This document shows positions 25,901 through 33,681 of a stretch of DNA of 64,000 bases, in pieces. The translations under genes were made by a program, and so were the position numbers. The stretch's first letter is position 1; each line of letters begins with the position of its first letter. The notes under the pieces are model-generated. The model ran no database searches. It was not told the origin of the DNA and worked only from the letters and a program-made list of their open reading frames with translations. Source of the stretch: Rhizobacter sp. AJA081-3 (GTDB lineage: Bacteria > Pseudomonadota > Gammaproteobacteria > Burkholderiales > Burkholderiaceae_C); contig NZ_CP059067.1 in the NCBI RefSeq assembly GCF_017795745.1, positions 4,526,001 to 4,590,000 of the forward strand. Reading direction: 5' to 3'.

Positions 25901-27145
25901 GTCCAACCCGGTCACCACGCCCTGCGGGTTGAGCTCGGCGAGCAGTTGCCGCAGCGCCTCGCCCAGCGGCACGCGGGTGGCCACCTGCGCCATCACGTCG
26001 AGGTCGAGCCGCTGGGCGCTGAACTGGCCGGCGCTGACCGGCTGGCCCTCGCGTTGCCGCCACGACAGCGCGAGATCGCCCTGTGGCCAGCGCACGCCGT
26101 CGCCGGTGAGGAAACCGAAGCGCTGCAGCGCGATCGACACGCCTTCGTCGTCCTGCTTGGCGACCAGCCGGCCCTCGACCTGCTCGAACACCAGCGGCTC
26201 GACGTTCTTCGCCAGGCGCAGCGCCACCGCGCGCAACGCCAGATCCACCGTGCCGCTGCTCGGGCGGCCTTCGGCGAGCTCGATCCAGGCGCGCAGCGCG
26301 CCGTCGCCCTGCGTCAGCTCGAAGGGCAGGTCGACGTAGCGGCGCAGCTCGTGAACATCCATGCGCGGCATGTCGACGAAGGCGGTGCCGCTCCAGCGCT
26401 TGATGTCGCCCGCGCGTGCCAGCAGCGGCTGCGAGAAGCGGCCGCGCAGGTTGAAACGCTCGCCCCAGGGATCGTCGGGCGTGGCATCCAGGCGCAACTC
26501 ATGATGCAACAGGCTGTTGCGCAGGGCGAACTGCACGTTGGTCAGCGCCAGCGTGGGCGCGTCGCGCAGCTCGTCGGTCCAGTACAGGCTGCCGTCGCGG
26601 ATGATGAATTCATGCTGGCGGAAGAACCAGTCGCGCAGCGTGGTGTCGTCGCTCTTGTCGGCGTTGCCGGCGCCGATGTCCAGCCCGGCGACGAACACCC
26701 GGCCCGCCGCGTTGCGCCGGATCTCGAGTTGCGCGCCCTCGATGAGCAACTGTTCGAAGCGCAGCTCGAAGGCCAGCACCGACTGCGGTGAGATCGATGC
26801 CAGCACCCGCGGCAGCTGCAGGGCGGGGCGCTGCTGCGCATCGAGCAGGGTCACGTCGTTGAACTCGAAACTCGGCACCCAGCCGCTGCTGCCGGCCGAA
26901 ATGCGCCCGATGCGCACCGGCACGCCCAGTGCCTTGCTGGCCTGCGCCTCGATCTGCGGGCGCCATTGCTCGATTCGGGGCAGAATCCCCCAGTGAAGAG
27001 TCAACCAGGCCGTCAGCACTAAGCTCGACACCACGAACAGCAGCCCCAGCACGAAGCGCAGCAGGCTGCGCAGCGGGCGCCGGGGCGCGGCGGGCAAGGC
27101 GGGCTGCGAGGGAGCAGCGCCAACGACGGGCTGGATCAGGGGCAT
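22970..27145 (-). CDS. yhdP: YhdP-family AsmA-like envelope protein
   Basis: 1391 residues. One N-terminal membrane helix (about residues 23-48: LLRFVLGLLFVVSSLVL) anchors a very long, beta-rich periplasmic part. The N-terminal TLHWGILPRIEQWRPQIEAQ and the C-terminal INAGTASLAYAAINPAVGLG, followed by TFLAQVFLRRPL, are characteristic of the TIGR02099/YhdP family. In E. coli YhdP, TamB and YdbH are bridge-like proteins that move phospholipid to the outer membrane. The ATG at 27145 (MPLIQPV) was preferred over one 69 bp upstream, which would place a Cys/Arg-rich tail before the anchor. It is divergent from glnE and followed by the Nit-like amidase. Confidence 0.88.
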   Translation of the reverse strand: MPLIQPVVGAAPSQPALPAAPRRPLRSLLRFVLGLLFVVSSLVLTAWLTLHWGILPRIEQWRPQIEAQASKALGVPVRIGRISAGSSGWVPSFEFNDVTLLDAQQRPALQLPRVLASISPQSVLAFELRFEQLLIEGAQLEIRRNAAGRVFVAGLDIGAGNADKSDDTTLRDWFFRQHEFIIRDGSLYWTDELRDAPTLALTNVQFALRNSLLHHELRLDATPDDPWGERFNLRGRFSQPLLARAGDIKRWSGTAFVDMPRMDVHELRRYVDLPFELTQGDGALRAWIELAEGRPSSGTVDLALRAVALRLAKNVEPLVFEQVEGRLVAKQDDEGVSIALQRFGFLTGDGVRWPQGDLALSWRQREGQPVSAGQFSAQRLDLDVMAQVATRVPLGEALRQLLAELNPQGVVTGLDASWTGPLDAPVRYQAKALFSGLSLAAKPAPEPNAVGRPGLRNASLQVSATETGGQAQLNLTSGALEFPGVFDQALVPFDTLAAQLGWKIEHGAAGAPPRVSVQVKDGRFANPDAQGELSGSWSTGPGQGARQGGRLPGQIELNGRIVRGDAAKIARYLPLHMAQTRQYLGRALRSGAVQEASFRVKGDLWDFPFFTAKSPKDGEFRIAGRVKDATFDYVPSEPAVNEKPAWVSPWPALTRVAAEVIIDRASLEIRDGSAQLGNVVLSGVQGGVRNLADRSVLALDGSVRGPLTEMLRFVNVTPVGQWTGQALARATATGTAELKLGLSLPLYDLSASTVKGGIALAGNDVRITPDTPLLGGARARIDFTHKGLTVSGASARLLGGDASFDGSMQPDGTLRFSGQGTASAEGLRRAGELGPLSRLASSFTGQTPYRASLAFVHGLPEISITSNLVGLASELPAPLRKAAEVPLPLRYQSTLVPESLQAGQSARDTLRFELGSVLQAQYVRDLSGDTPRVLRGGIGINEPAPTPATGVHANATLAALSADAWEAVSGRMFNGSAPGGVGAAAGGEVSGYLPGQIALRAQSLQSGARQFNRVVIGASQGDGVWRANVEAEQFGGYVEYRPARPGAAQAAGRVYARLARLSLPKSDADQVEHLLDQQQPTAVPSLDIVIDDFELRGKRLGRLEIDAVNRVVGEGRDAVREWRLNRLGLVMPEAQLSGSGNWSETGGTFMTVPGAAASARRRSVLNFKLDVADGGALLERLGTGKAMRGGKGQLSGQLSWLGSPLALDYPTLSGNVAVALDAGQFLKAEPGAARLLGVLSLQALPRRLLLDFRDVFQEGFAFDNITGDLKIAQGVANTNNLRMRGVQAVVLMEGQADIARETQDLRVIVVPEINAGTASLAYAAINPAVGLGTFLAQVFLRRPLIQAGTREFHVSGPWADPKVEKVERKFGDAVPDVDAPLPAASSPRVVQ

Positions 27146-27282
27146 GAAATCGACGCAACGCCAGCGAGGGCAGAAGCACGGACGCTGCGCCTGCACGGCA
27201 GGCCGGCGCGGCACTGTTGTATGTCTTGTGGGGCCGTGGCCGCACCGCTGAGTTCAATCTAGCACAGACCCCTGCCGACACG

Positions 27283-30036
27283 ATGGGTTCCGCACCGCTC
27301 ACCGACATCGAATCGCAACCCCCTGTGACGCCGCCGGCGGACGCATCGCACAGCCGTTTCGTGCAACGCATCCGGCGACGTTACGCGGCCGAGCTGCCGC
27401 TGCTGCCCCCCGGCCTGCCGCGGCGCGAGACGATCACCGCCCTGGTGGCCACGTTGCAGGAGCAAGGCCGCGCGATCGCCAGTGCCTTGCGGGTGGCACG
27501 GCAGCTCGTGCTGGAGCGGCTGGCCGTGCTCGACATCGAGCAGGGTGCGGCGATGGAAGACGTCACGCTGGCCATGAGCGAGCTGGCAGAGGCCACGCTC
27601 GAGCTGGCCTTGGCGCAGGCCGTGGCCGACCAGTCGGTGCGGCATGGACTGCCGCGCACCGACGCCGGCGCACCGATCGAATTCTGGGTCGTCGGCATGG
27701 GCAAGCTCGGCGCGCGCGAGCTCAACGTCTCGTCCGACATCGACCTCGTCTACGTCTACGAAGAAGACGGCCACACCGACGGGCCGCAGCCGATCACCGC
27801 GCACGAGTTCTTCGCCCAGGTGGCGCGCGGCCGTCGGACCCTGATCGGCGACACCACCGAAGACGGCTTCGTGTTCCGCGTCGACCTGGCGCTGCGCCCG
27901 AACGGCAACTCCGGGCCGGCGGCGGTGAGCCTGTCCATGCTCGAGGAATACCTGCAGGTGCAGGGCCGCGAGTGGGAGCGCTTCGCCTGGCTGAAGAGCC
28001 GCGTCGTTGCGCCGCGCGCCGCAGTGGACAGCGGCCGCGCGCGTGCGCTGCGTTCGATCATCGTCTCCTTCGTCTACCGGAAGTACCTCGACTACGGCGT
28101 GTTCGAGGGCCTGCGCCAGCTGCACCGGAAGGTGCGCGACGAGGCCCAGCGCCGCGCCGCCGGCCGGCCCGAGCGCGCCAACGACGTCAAGCTCTCGCGC
28201 GGCGGCATCCGCGAGATCGAGTTCATCGTGCAGCTGCTGCTGGTGGTGCGCGGCGGGCAGTTCCCGGAGATTCGCACGCGCTCGACGCTGAGAGCGCTGA
28301 GCAAGCTGGCGGCCGGCGGGCTGATGAAGGTCGACAGCGCGCGCCGGCTGGCCGAGGCCTACACCTTCCTGCGCCGCGTCGAACACCGCATCCAGTACCT
28401 CGACGACCAGCAGACCCACCTGCTGCCCACCGTCGACGGCGACTTGAACTGGATCGCGCGCAGCCTGGCCCTGACGTGCAGCGCCGACGCCTGCGAGCTG
28501 CTCGATCGTTTGGGCGAGATCCGCGAGTTCGTCGCGCTCGAGTTCGACGCGCTGCTGCACGACGGCCGCGAGCCCGCACCGGCCACCAACGGCAACGGCG
28601 GCTGCCGCAGCTGCGGCACGCCGCCGGCGCCGCTGGACAGCGAGAGCTTCATCGAGAAGCTGCCCGAGGAACTGGCGGCCCGCCTGCGCCCGCTGTGTGA
28701 GCAGCCGAAGATCAAGGCGCTGCGCGAGGAGAGCAAGGTGCGCCTGGCGCGCCTGATCTCGCGCGCCGCGCAGGCCGCGCGCAGCGGCCAGTGCACGATG
28801 GAGGCGGCGACGCGCTTCGTCGACTGGGTCGAGCCGCTGCTGCGCCGCGAGAGCTATCTCGCGCTGCTGGTCGAGCGGCCCGAGGTGCAGAACCGGCTGC
28901 TGCGCCTGCTCGGCCTGGCCCGCTGGCCGATGCGCTACCTGATGCGCCACCCGGGCGTGATCGACGAGCTGGCCGACGAGCGCCTGCTGCACAACCGCTT
29001 CGACCCCGCCGTGTTCAGCGCCGAGCTGGAAGCGCGCCACGAGGCCTGGGAACGCTCCGGCCAGGCCGACCCCGAATCGCTGCTCGACACGCTGCGCCGC
29101 GCCCACCATGCCGAGGTGTTCCGCACGCTGGTGCGCGACGTCGAGGCGCACATCACCACCGAAGAGGTGGCCGACGAGCTGTCGGCGCTGGCCGACGCCA
29201 CGCTGGCCCGCACACTCGCCTGGGCCTGGAAACACCTCAAGCAGGCGCACCGGCCGGAGCCGCGCTTCGCCGTCATCGCCTACGGCAAGCTCGGCGGCAA
29301 GGAGCTCGGCTACGGCAGCGACCTCGACGTCGTGTTCCTCTACGACGATGACGACGAGCGCGCCCCCGAGGTCTATGGCGCCTTCACGCGCAAGCTGATC
29401 GGCTGGCTGACCTTGCGCACCGCCGCGGGCGAGCTGTTCGACATCGACACCGCGCTGCGGCCGAACGGTAACTCGGGGATGCTCGTCACCTCGATGGACT
29501 CGTTCGAGAAGTACCAGAGCGGCCGAGGCAGCAACACCGCATGGACCTGGGAGCACCAGGCGCTGACGCGGGCGCGCTGGTGCGCCGGGCTGGGCGCGCT
29601 CGAGGGCCGCTTCGAGGCGGTGCGCCGCGCCGTGCTGGCGGCCCCGCGCGACCATGCAGCACTGCGCGAAGAAGTGCGCGCGATGCGCGACAAGCTGCGC
29701 GCAGCGCGGCCGGTCAAGGCCGGCAGCTTCGACGTCAAGCACAGCCCGGGCGGCATGGTCGACGCCGAGTTCGCGGTGCAGTACCTCGTGCTCGCACACA
29801 GCGGCGCGCACCCCGAGCTGCTCGACAACAAGGGCAACATCGCCCTGCTTCAGCGCGCCCAGGCATGCGGCCTGCTGCCCGACCACATCGGCACGCACGC
29901 TGCCGATGCCTACCGCGAGCTGCGCCGCGCGCAGCACCGCGCCCGGCTGGACGAGCAGCCCACGCAGGTACCGCCCGAGACCCTGGTCGAACACCGCGAC
30001 GCCATCCTCGCCCTGTGGCGCACGGTGTTCGGTTGA
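27283..30036 (+). CDS. glnE: Bifunctional glutamine synthetase adenylyltransferase/deadenylase
   Basis: 917 residues with two nucleotidyltransferase domains separated by a helical linker. The first (deadenylase) contains GMGKLGARELN and SDIDLVYVYEED at about 138-159; the second (adenylylase) has AYGKLGGKELG and SDLDVVFLYDDDDE at about 666-686. The linker carries an unusual CRSCG insertion near residue 443. It adds or removes AMP on glutamine synthetase in response to PII and glutamine. The start at 27283 gives a family-like N-terminus; upstream codons look non-coding. The TGA overlaps a TTG start for the rhombosortase gene. Confidence 0.92.
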   Translation: MGSAPLTDIESQPPVTPPADASHSRFVQRIRRRYAAELPLLPPGLPRRETITALVATLQEQGRAIASALRVARQLVLERLAVLDIEQGAAMEDVTLAMSELAEATLELALAQAVADQSVRHGLPRTDAGAPIEFWVVGMGKLGARELNVSSDIDLVYVYEEDGHTDGPQPITAHEFFAQVARGRRTLIGDTTEDGFVFRVDLALRPNGNSGPAAVSLSMLEEYLQVQGREWERFAWLKSRVVAPRAAVDSGRARALRSIIVSFVYRKYLDYGVFEGLRQLHRKVRDEAQRRAAGRPERANDVKLSRGGIREIEFIVQLLLVVRGGQFPEIRTRSTLRALSKLAAGGLMKVDSARRLAEAYTFLRRVEHRIQYLDDQQTHLLPTVDGDLNWIARSLALTCSADACELLDRLGEIREFVALEFDALLHDGREPAPATNGNGGCRSCGTPPAPLDSESFIEKLPEELAARLRPLCEQPKIKALREESKVRLARLISRAAQAARSGQCTMEAATRFVDWVEPLLRRESYLALLVERPEVQNRLLRLLGLARWPMRYLMRHPGVIDELADERLLHNRFDPAVFSAELEARHEAWERSGQADPESLLDTLRRAHHAEVFRTLVRDVEAHITTEEVADELSALADATLARTLAWAWKHLKQAHRPEPRFAVIAYGKLGGKELGYGSDLDVVFLYDDDDERAPEVYGAFTRKLIGWLTLRTAAGELFDIDTALRPNGNSGMLVTSMDSFEKYQSGRGSNTAWTWEHQALTRARWCAGLGALEGRFEAVRRAVLAAPRDHAALREEVRAMRDKLRAARPVKAGSFDVKHSPGGMVDAEFAVQYLVLAHSGAHPELLDNKGNIALLQRAQACGLLPDHIGTHAADAYRELRRAQHRARLDEQPTQVPPETLVEHRDAILALWRTVFG

Positions 30037-30626
30037 ACGCTCCGGCGGCGCCGCGCGCCTGGGCTGCACTCGCCCTGCTGATGGCCCTGGCCGCGCTGGC
30101 GGCTTGGCCGGCGGATGCCCTGCGCCTGGACTGGCAGCCCGCGCTGGCAGCCCGCGAGCCGTGGCGTGCTTTCACTTCGGCTGCGGTGCACTACAGCCCG
30201 CTGCACCTGGGCGCCAACCTCGCCGGCGCCGCGCTAGTGGGCGCGCTGGGCGTGGTGGCGCGCGTGCCGGGCCGCGTCGTGCTGGCCTGGCTGGCCGCCT
30301 GGCCGCTCACCCAGCTCGGGCTGCTGCTGCGCCCCGACCTGCTGCATTACGGCGGCCTCTCCGGCATGCTGCATGCCGGCGTGTGCGCGGCGTCGTTGTG
30401 GCTGCTGGTGCACGATCGCGGCCGACGGCGCCTCATCGGTGCTGCGATCCTTGCCGTGGTGACCCTCAAGATCCTCGGCGAGTCCCCCTGGGGTCCGGCC
30501 GCACAGACCCGCGAAGGCTGGGACATCGCGGTCGCCCCTTTCGCCCATGCGAGCGGCGCCGTCTGTGGCCTGGTGTGCGCGGGCGTGTCGCTGCTCTTTC
30601 CCTTTCCGGCTACCCATGACGATTGA
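30033..30626 (+). CDS. rrtA: Rhombosortase (rhomboid-like intramembrane protease)
   Basis: 197 residues with about six helices. The rhomboid serine lies in LHYGGLSGMLHAG (Ser110) and the partner His in APFAHASGAVCG (His172). The WRAFTSAAVHYSPLHLGANLAG motif (residues 44-65) and the short length match the rhombosortase family TIGR03902 rather than full rhomboids. Rhombosortases process proteins ending in a GlyGly-CTERM tail; none is seen in this window. The start is a TTG overlapping the glnE stop (TTGA); an ATG at 30081 is an alternative that would shorten the first helix. It overlaps the next gene by 11 bp. Confidence 0.75.
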   Translation: MNAPAAPRAWAALALLMALAALAAWPADALRLDWQPALAAREPWRAFTSAAVHYSPLHLGANLAGAALVGALGVVARVPGRVVLAWLAAWPLTQLGLLLRPDLLHYGGLSGMLHAGVCAASLWLLVHDRGRRRLIGAAILAVVTLKILGESPWGPAAQTREGWDIAVAPFAHASGAVCGLVCAGVSLLFPFPATHDD

Positions 30627-31512
30627 ACGCAAGTCTCGACTCGACACCCTGGCCGTCACCTCGCTGGTGGCGTGCTGCTTCCTGTGGGGCCTGAACCAGG
30701 TGGCCGCCAAGGTGGCGATCACCGAGGTGCCACCGCTCGCGCAGGCCGCCGTGCGCTCGCTGGGCGGCGCCGTGCTGGTGTTCATCTGGGCGCGGCTGCG
30801 CGGCATCACGCTGTTCGGCCACGACGGTTCGCTGCCCGGCGGGCTGCTCGCCGGGCTGCTTTTCGCCGCCGAGTTCGGCTGCATCTTCCTCGGACTGCAG
30901 TTCACCACCGCCTCGCGCATGGCGGTGTTCATCTACATCTCGCCGTTCATCGTGGCGCTGGGCATGCCCTTCATCTCGAAGTCCGAGAAGCTCAAGCGCA
31001 CACAGATGGCCGGGCTGGTGATCGCCTTCGCGGGAGTAGCCTGGGGCTTCGCCGAGGGCTTCACGCGCCCGGCGGCGGGCGATCGGCAGTGGCTTGGCGA
31101 CGGCCTGGGTGTGCTGGCCGGCGTGCTGTGGGGTGCGACGACGCTGGCCATCCGCGGCAGCAAGCTGAGCTCGACCTCGGCCGAGAAGACGCTGCTGTAC
31201 CAGCTGGCCATCTCGGGCGCGGCACTGGCGCTGGCGGCCGCCGTGACGGGCACGGCCTGGGCGCCCACACTGTCGGCCCTGACCTGGGCCTCGCTGTTCT
31301 TCCAGGTGGTGATCGTCACCTTCGCCAGCTACCTGCTGTGGTTCTGGCTGATCCGCCACTACCCCGCCACGCGGCTGGCCGCCTTCACGCTGCTCACGCC
31401 GGTGTTCGGCCTGCTGCTGGGTGGCTGGCTGCTCGGCGAGCCGATCACGCCGCGGCTGGTGATCGCACTGCTGGCCGTGGCCAGCGGCATCGTGCTGGTG
31501 AATCGGTCGTAG
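30616..31512 (+). CDS. EamA/DMT-family transporter
   Basis: 298 residues with ten hydrophobic helices in two EamA repeats: FLWGLNQVAAKVAITEVPPL in the first, VLWGATTLAIRGSKLSSTSA in the second, and the typical ending LLTPVFGLLLGGWLLGEPIT. Such proteins export or import small metabolites, often amino acids; the substrate is unknown. The start overlaps the rhombosortase gene by 11 bp, so the two are probably cotranscribed. It converges with rfaE2 with a one-base gap. Confidence 0.85.
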   Translation: MTIERKSRLDTLAVTSLVACCFLWGLNQVAAKVAITEVPPLAQAAVRSLGGAVLVFIWARLRGITLFGHDGSLPGGLLAGLLFAAEFGCIFLGLQFTTASRMAVFIYISPFIVALGMPFISKSEKLKRTQMAGLVIAFAGVAWGFAEGFTRPAAGDRQWLGDGLGVLAGVLWGATTLAIRGSKLSSTSAEKTLLYQLAISGAALALAAAVTGTAWAPTLSALTWASLFFQVVIVTFASYLLWFWLIRHYPATRLAAFTLLTPVFGLLLGGWLLGEPITPRLVIALLAVASGIVLVNRS

Positions 31513-31513
31513 T

Positions 31514-31987
31514 TCAGCCGCGGATGCGTCGGACCAGCGAGGTGGTGGAGTAGCCGTCGACGAAGGCCAGCGCACGAGCCTCGCCGCCCCAGCTGCGCAC
31601 CCACTTCGTCTCCTCGAGCGTCTCGATGTCGTAGTCGCCGCCCTTCACGTACAGCTGCGGACGCACGAGCTTGAGCAGTTCGACCGGCGTGGCCTCTTCG
31701 AACAGCGTCACGAGGCTGACGCTCTCCAGCGCCGCCAGCACGCAGGCGCGGTCGGTCTCGTTGTTCAGTGGCCGGTCGGGGCCCTTGCCCAGGCCGCGCG
31801 CCGAAGCGTCGCTGTTCAGCCCGATGACCAGGCTGGCGCCCAGCGCACGTGCCTGCGCGAGGTAGCTCACGTGGCCGCGGTGCAGGATGTCGAACACGCC
31901 ATTGGTGAACACCACCGGGCGCTGCAGCGCTGCCACTCGGGCGGCGAGCTCGCTGCGCGGGCACAGCTTGTCGAGGAAGTCGGCCAT
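31514..31987 (-). CDS. rfaE2: D-glycero-beta-D-manno-heptose 1-phosphate adenylyltransferase
   Basis: 157 residues, the size of the stand-alone cytidylyltransferase-like domain of HldE. The nucleotidyl motif FTNGVFDILHRGHVSYLAQA (residues 26-45) holds the T/HxGH-type active site, and GLNSDASARGLGKG and KGGDYDIETL complete the family pattern. It transfers AMP to heptose 1-phosphate, giving ADP-heptose for LPS core synthesis. The ATG at 31987 gives MADFLDKLCP. The kinase domain (rfaE1) is not in the window. It is divergent from the GST gene. Confidence 0.9.
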   Translation of the reverse strand: MADFLDKLCPRSELAARVAALQRPVVFTNGVFDILHRGHVSYLAQARALGASLVIGLNSDASARGLGKGPDRPLNNETDRACVLAALESVSLVTLFEEATPVELLKLVRPQLYVKGGDYDIETLEETKWVRSWGGEARALAFVDGYSTTSLVRRIRG

Positions 31988-32067
31988 GGCCGCGATTGTC
32001 GCCTGCGAGGCAGCGGGGCGGGCCGCAGCGCGCATAGACTGCGCGCCAGTCATTGCAGGAGACATCG

Positions 32068-32724
32068 ATGATCACGCTGTGCGGCATCTGCATCTCGAAC
32101 TACTACAACAAGGTCAAGCTGGCCCTGCTGGAAAAGGGCATTCCCTTCCAGGAGCAGTACGTGGCCACCGGCAGCAAGGACGAGGCCGTGCTGTCCTGCT
32201 CGCCACTGGGCAAGGTGCCCTTCATCCGCACCGAGCAGGGTGCGCTGTGCGAGAGCCAGGCGATCCTGGACTACCTCGAGGCGCTGCAACCCGAGCCGCG
32301 CCTGTTGCCCGTCGACCCCTGGGCCGCAGCCAAGGTGCGCGAGCTCACGACCTTCATCGATCTGCACCTGGAACTCGTCACGCGCGAGCTGTACGGCAAG
32401 GCCTTCTTCGGCGGCGACATCAGCGAGGCGAATGCCGCCCGCGTACGCAAGCAGCTGGAGAAGAACATCGCCGCCTTCAAACGGCTGGCGAAGTTCGCGC
32501 CCTACGTGGCTGGCGATCAGTTCACGCAGGCGGACTGCTCGGCCTGGGTCAGCCTGCCGCTGGTGGCCATGGCCACGCGCATCGTCTACGGTGAGGACCT
32601 GCTCGCTGCCGCCGGCATCGACTGGAAGGTCTACGGCAAGCTGGTCGGCGAGCGCGCCAGCGCCCAGCGGGTCACGGCCGACCGCAAGGCCGAGCAGGAC
32701 GCCGCCGCGGCGAAGAAGGGCTGA
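32068..32724 (+). CDS. Glutathione S-transferase family protein
   Basis: 218 residues: a thioredoxin-like N-terminal domain (MITLCGICISNYYNKVKLAL ... LGKVPFIRTEQGALCESQAI) with the cis-Pro of VPF and the GSH-contact ES, then an all-helical C-terminal domain with FTQADCSAWVSLPL. The N-terminal CGICISNYY segment places a Cys or Ser/Tyr near the glutathione thiol; the class is uncertain. GGAGA precedes the ATG. It converges, 12 bp away, with the diiron protein gene. The substrate is unknown. Confidence 0.82.
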   Translation: MITLCGICISNYYNKVKLALLEKGIPFQEQYVATGSKDEAVLSCSPLGKVPFIRTEQGALCESQAILDYLEALQPEPRLLPVDPWAAAKVRELTTFIDLHLELVTRELYGKAFFGGDISEANAARVRKQLEKNIAAFKRLAKFAPYVAGDQFTQADCSAWVSLPLVAMATRIVYGEDLLAAAGIDWKVYGKLVGERASAQRVTADRKAEQDAAAAKKG

Positions 32725-32736
32725 GGCCCTTTCTCC

Positions 32737-33612
32737 TCAGGCCGGCGTCGCGCCCGCCGCCGGCTTGGCGGCGGCGGCCACCGCGGCCGTCACTTCCTTG
32801 CGGAAGCGGTTGAGCTCCTGCACGCTGGCGAAGCTGCGCTCCATGAGCAGGCTCATGTTGTGCAGGATGCGCTCGACGACCTTGGTCTCCCAGACGGCGT
32901 CGAACTGGATCTGGCGGTCGAGCCACTGCTCCAGCCACTCGGGATTGGGCAGGCGGCTTTGCACCGTGTCGCGCGGGAACAGCTTCACGTTCACGTGCAG
33001 GTTGGTCGGGTGCAGCGCCTGCGCCGTGCGGCGGGCGCTGGCCATCAGCACGCCCACCTTGGCGAACGCAGCCTTCGCTTCGTCGCCGAACTTCTGCAGC
33101 GCACGCTTCATGTAGCGCAGGTAGGCGCCGCCGTGGCGAGCCTCGTCGCGCGCCAGCGTCTCGTAGATCGCCTTGATGACCGGCTCGTTGTGCCATTCCG
33201 CGGCGCGGCGATACCAGTGGTTCAACCGGATCTCCCCGCAGAAGTGCAGCATCAGCGTCTCCAGCGCGGGCGCCGGATCGAACTCGAAACGCACCTCGTG
33301 CAGTTCCTCTTCGGTGGGCACCAGGTCGGGCCGGAAACGGCGCAGGTACTCCATCAGCACCAGCGAGTGCTTCTGCTCCTCGAAGAACCACACGCTCATG
33401 AACGCCGAGAAGTCGCTGTCATCGCGGTTGTCGCGCAGGAACATCTCGGTGGCCGGCAATGCCGCCCACTCGGTGATGGCGTTCATCTTGATGGTCTGCG
33501 CCTGCTCGTCGCTGAGCTTGCTGGCATCGAACTGGTCCCAAGGAATGTCCTTGTCCATGTTCCAGCGCACGGCTTCGAGCTGCTTGAAGAGTTCCGGATA
33601 GATCATGGCCAT
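32737..33612 (-). CDS. Ferritin-like diiron protein (acyl-ACP desaturase-like fold)
   Basis: A 291-residue helical protein with a complete carboxylate-bridged diiron pattern: E79-x-x-H82 in FFEEQKHS, E127 in HFCGEIRL, E157-x-x-H160 in ARDEARHGG, and a first-helix Glu (E48 or E56). This E...ExxH...E...ExxH arrangement occurs in acyl-ACP desaturases and related oxygenases. It has no signal peptide or membrane helix. CGAGG lies seven bases before the ATG at 33612. It follows the CarH-like regulator gene by 69 bp on the same strand, so it may be its operon partner. An O2-dependent fatty-acid modification is an attractive but unproven role. Confidence 0.7.
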   Translation of the reverse strand: MAMIYPELFKQLEAVRWNMDKDIPWDQFDASKLSDEQAQTIKMNAITEWAALPATEMFLRDNRDDSDFSAFMSVWFFEEQKHSLVLMEYLRRFRPDLVPTEEELHEVRFEFDPAPALETLMLHFCGEIRLNHWYRRAAEWHNEPVIKAIYETLARDEARHGGAYLRYMKRALQKFGDEAKAAFAKVGVLMASARRTAQALHPTNLHVNVKLFPRDTVQSRLPNPEWLEQWLDRQIQFDAVWETKVVERILHNMSLLMERSFASVQELNRFRKEVTAAVAAAAKPAAGATPA

Positions 33613-33681
33613 GGCAGCGCCTCGTGGATCAGCGATTCTAGTTCTGCGCCCATGTCGTGGGTGCGGCATGGCCTTAGCCCG

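Noticed and set aside
23087-26791. A continuous open frame of over 1200 codons on the plus strand, antisense to yhdP
   Set aside because: It mirrors yhdP codon positions in a GC-rich genome, has a His/Arg/Gln/Ala-rich low-complexity translation, no motif and no ribosome-binding site. It is a shadow of the real gene.
27259-30069. A 936-codon open frame antisense to glnE
   Set aside because: GlnE motifs are intact on the plus strand; the antisense translation is compositionally biased and resembles nothing known.
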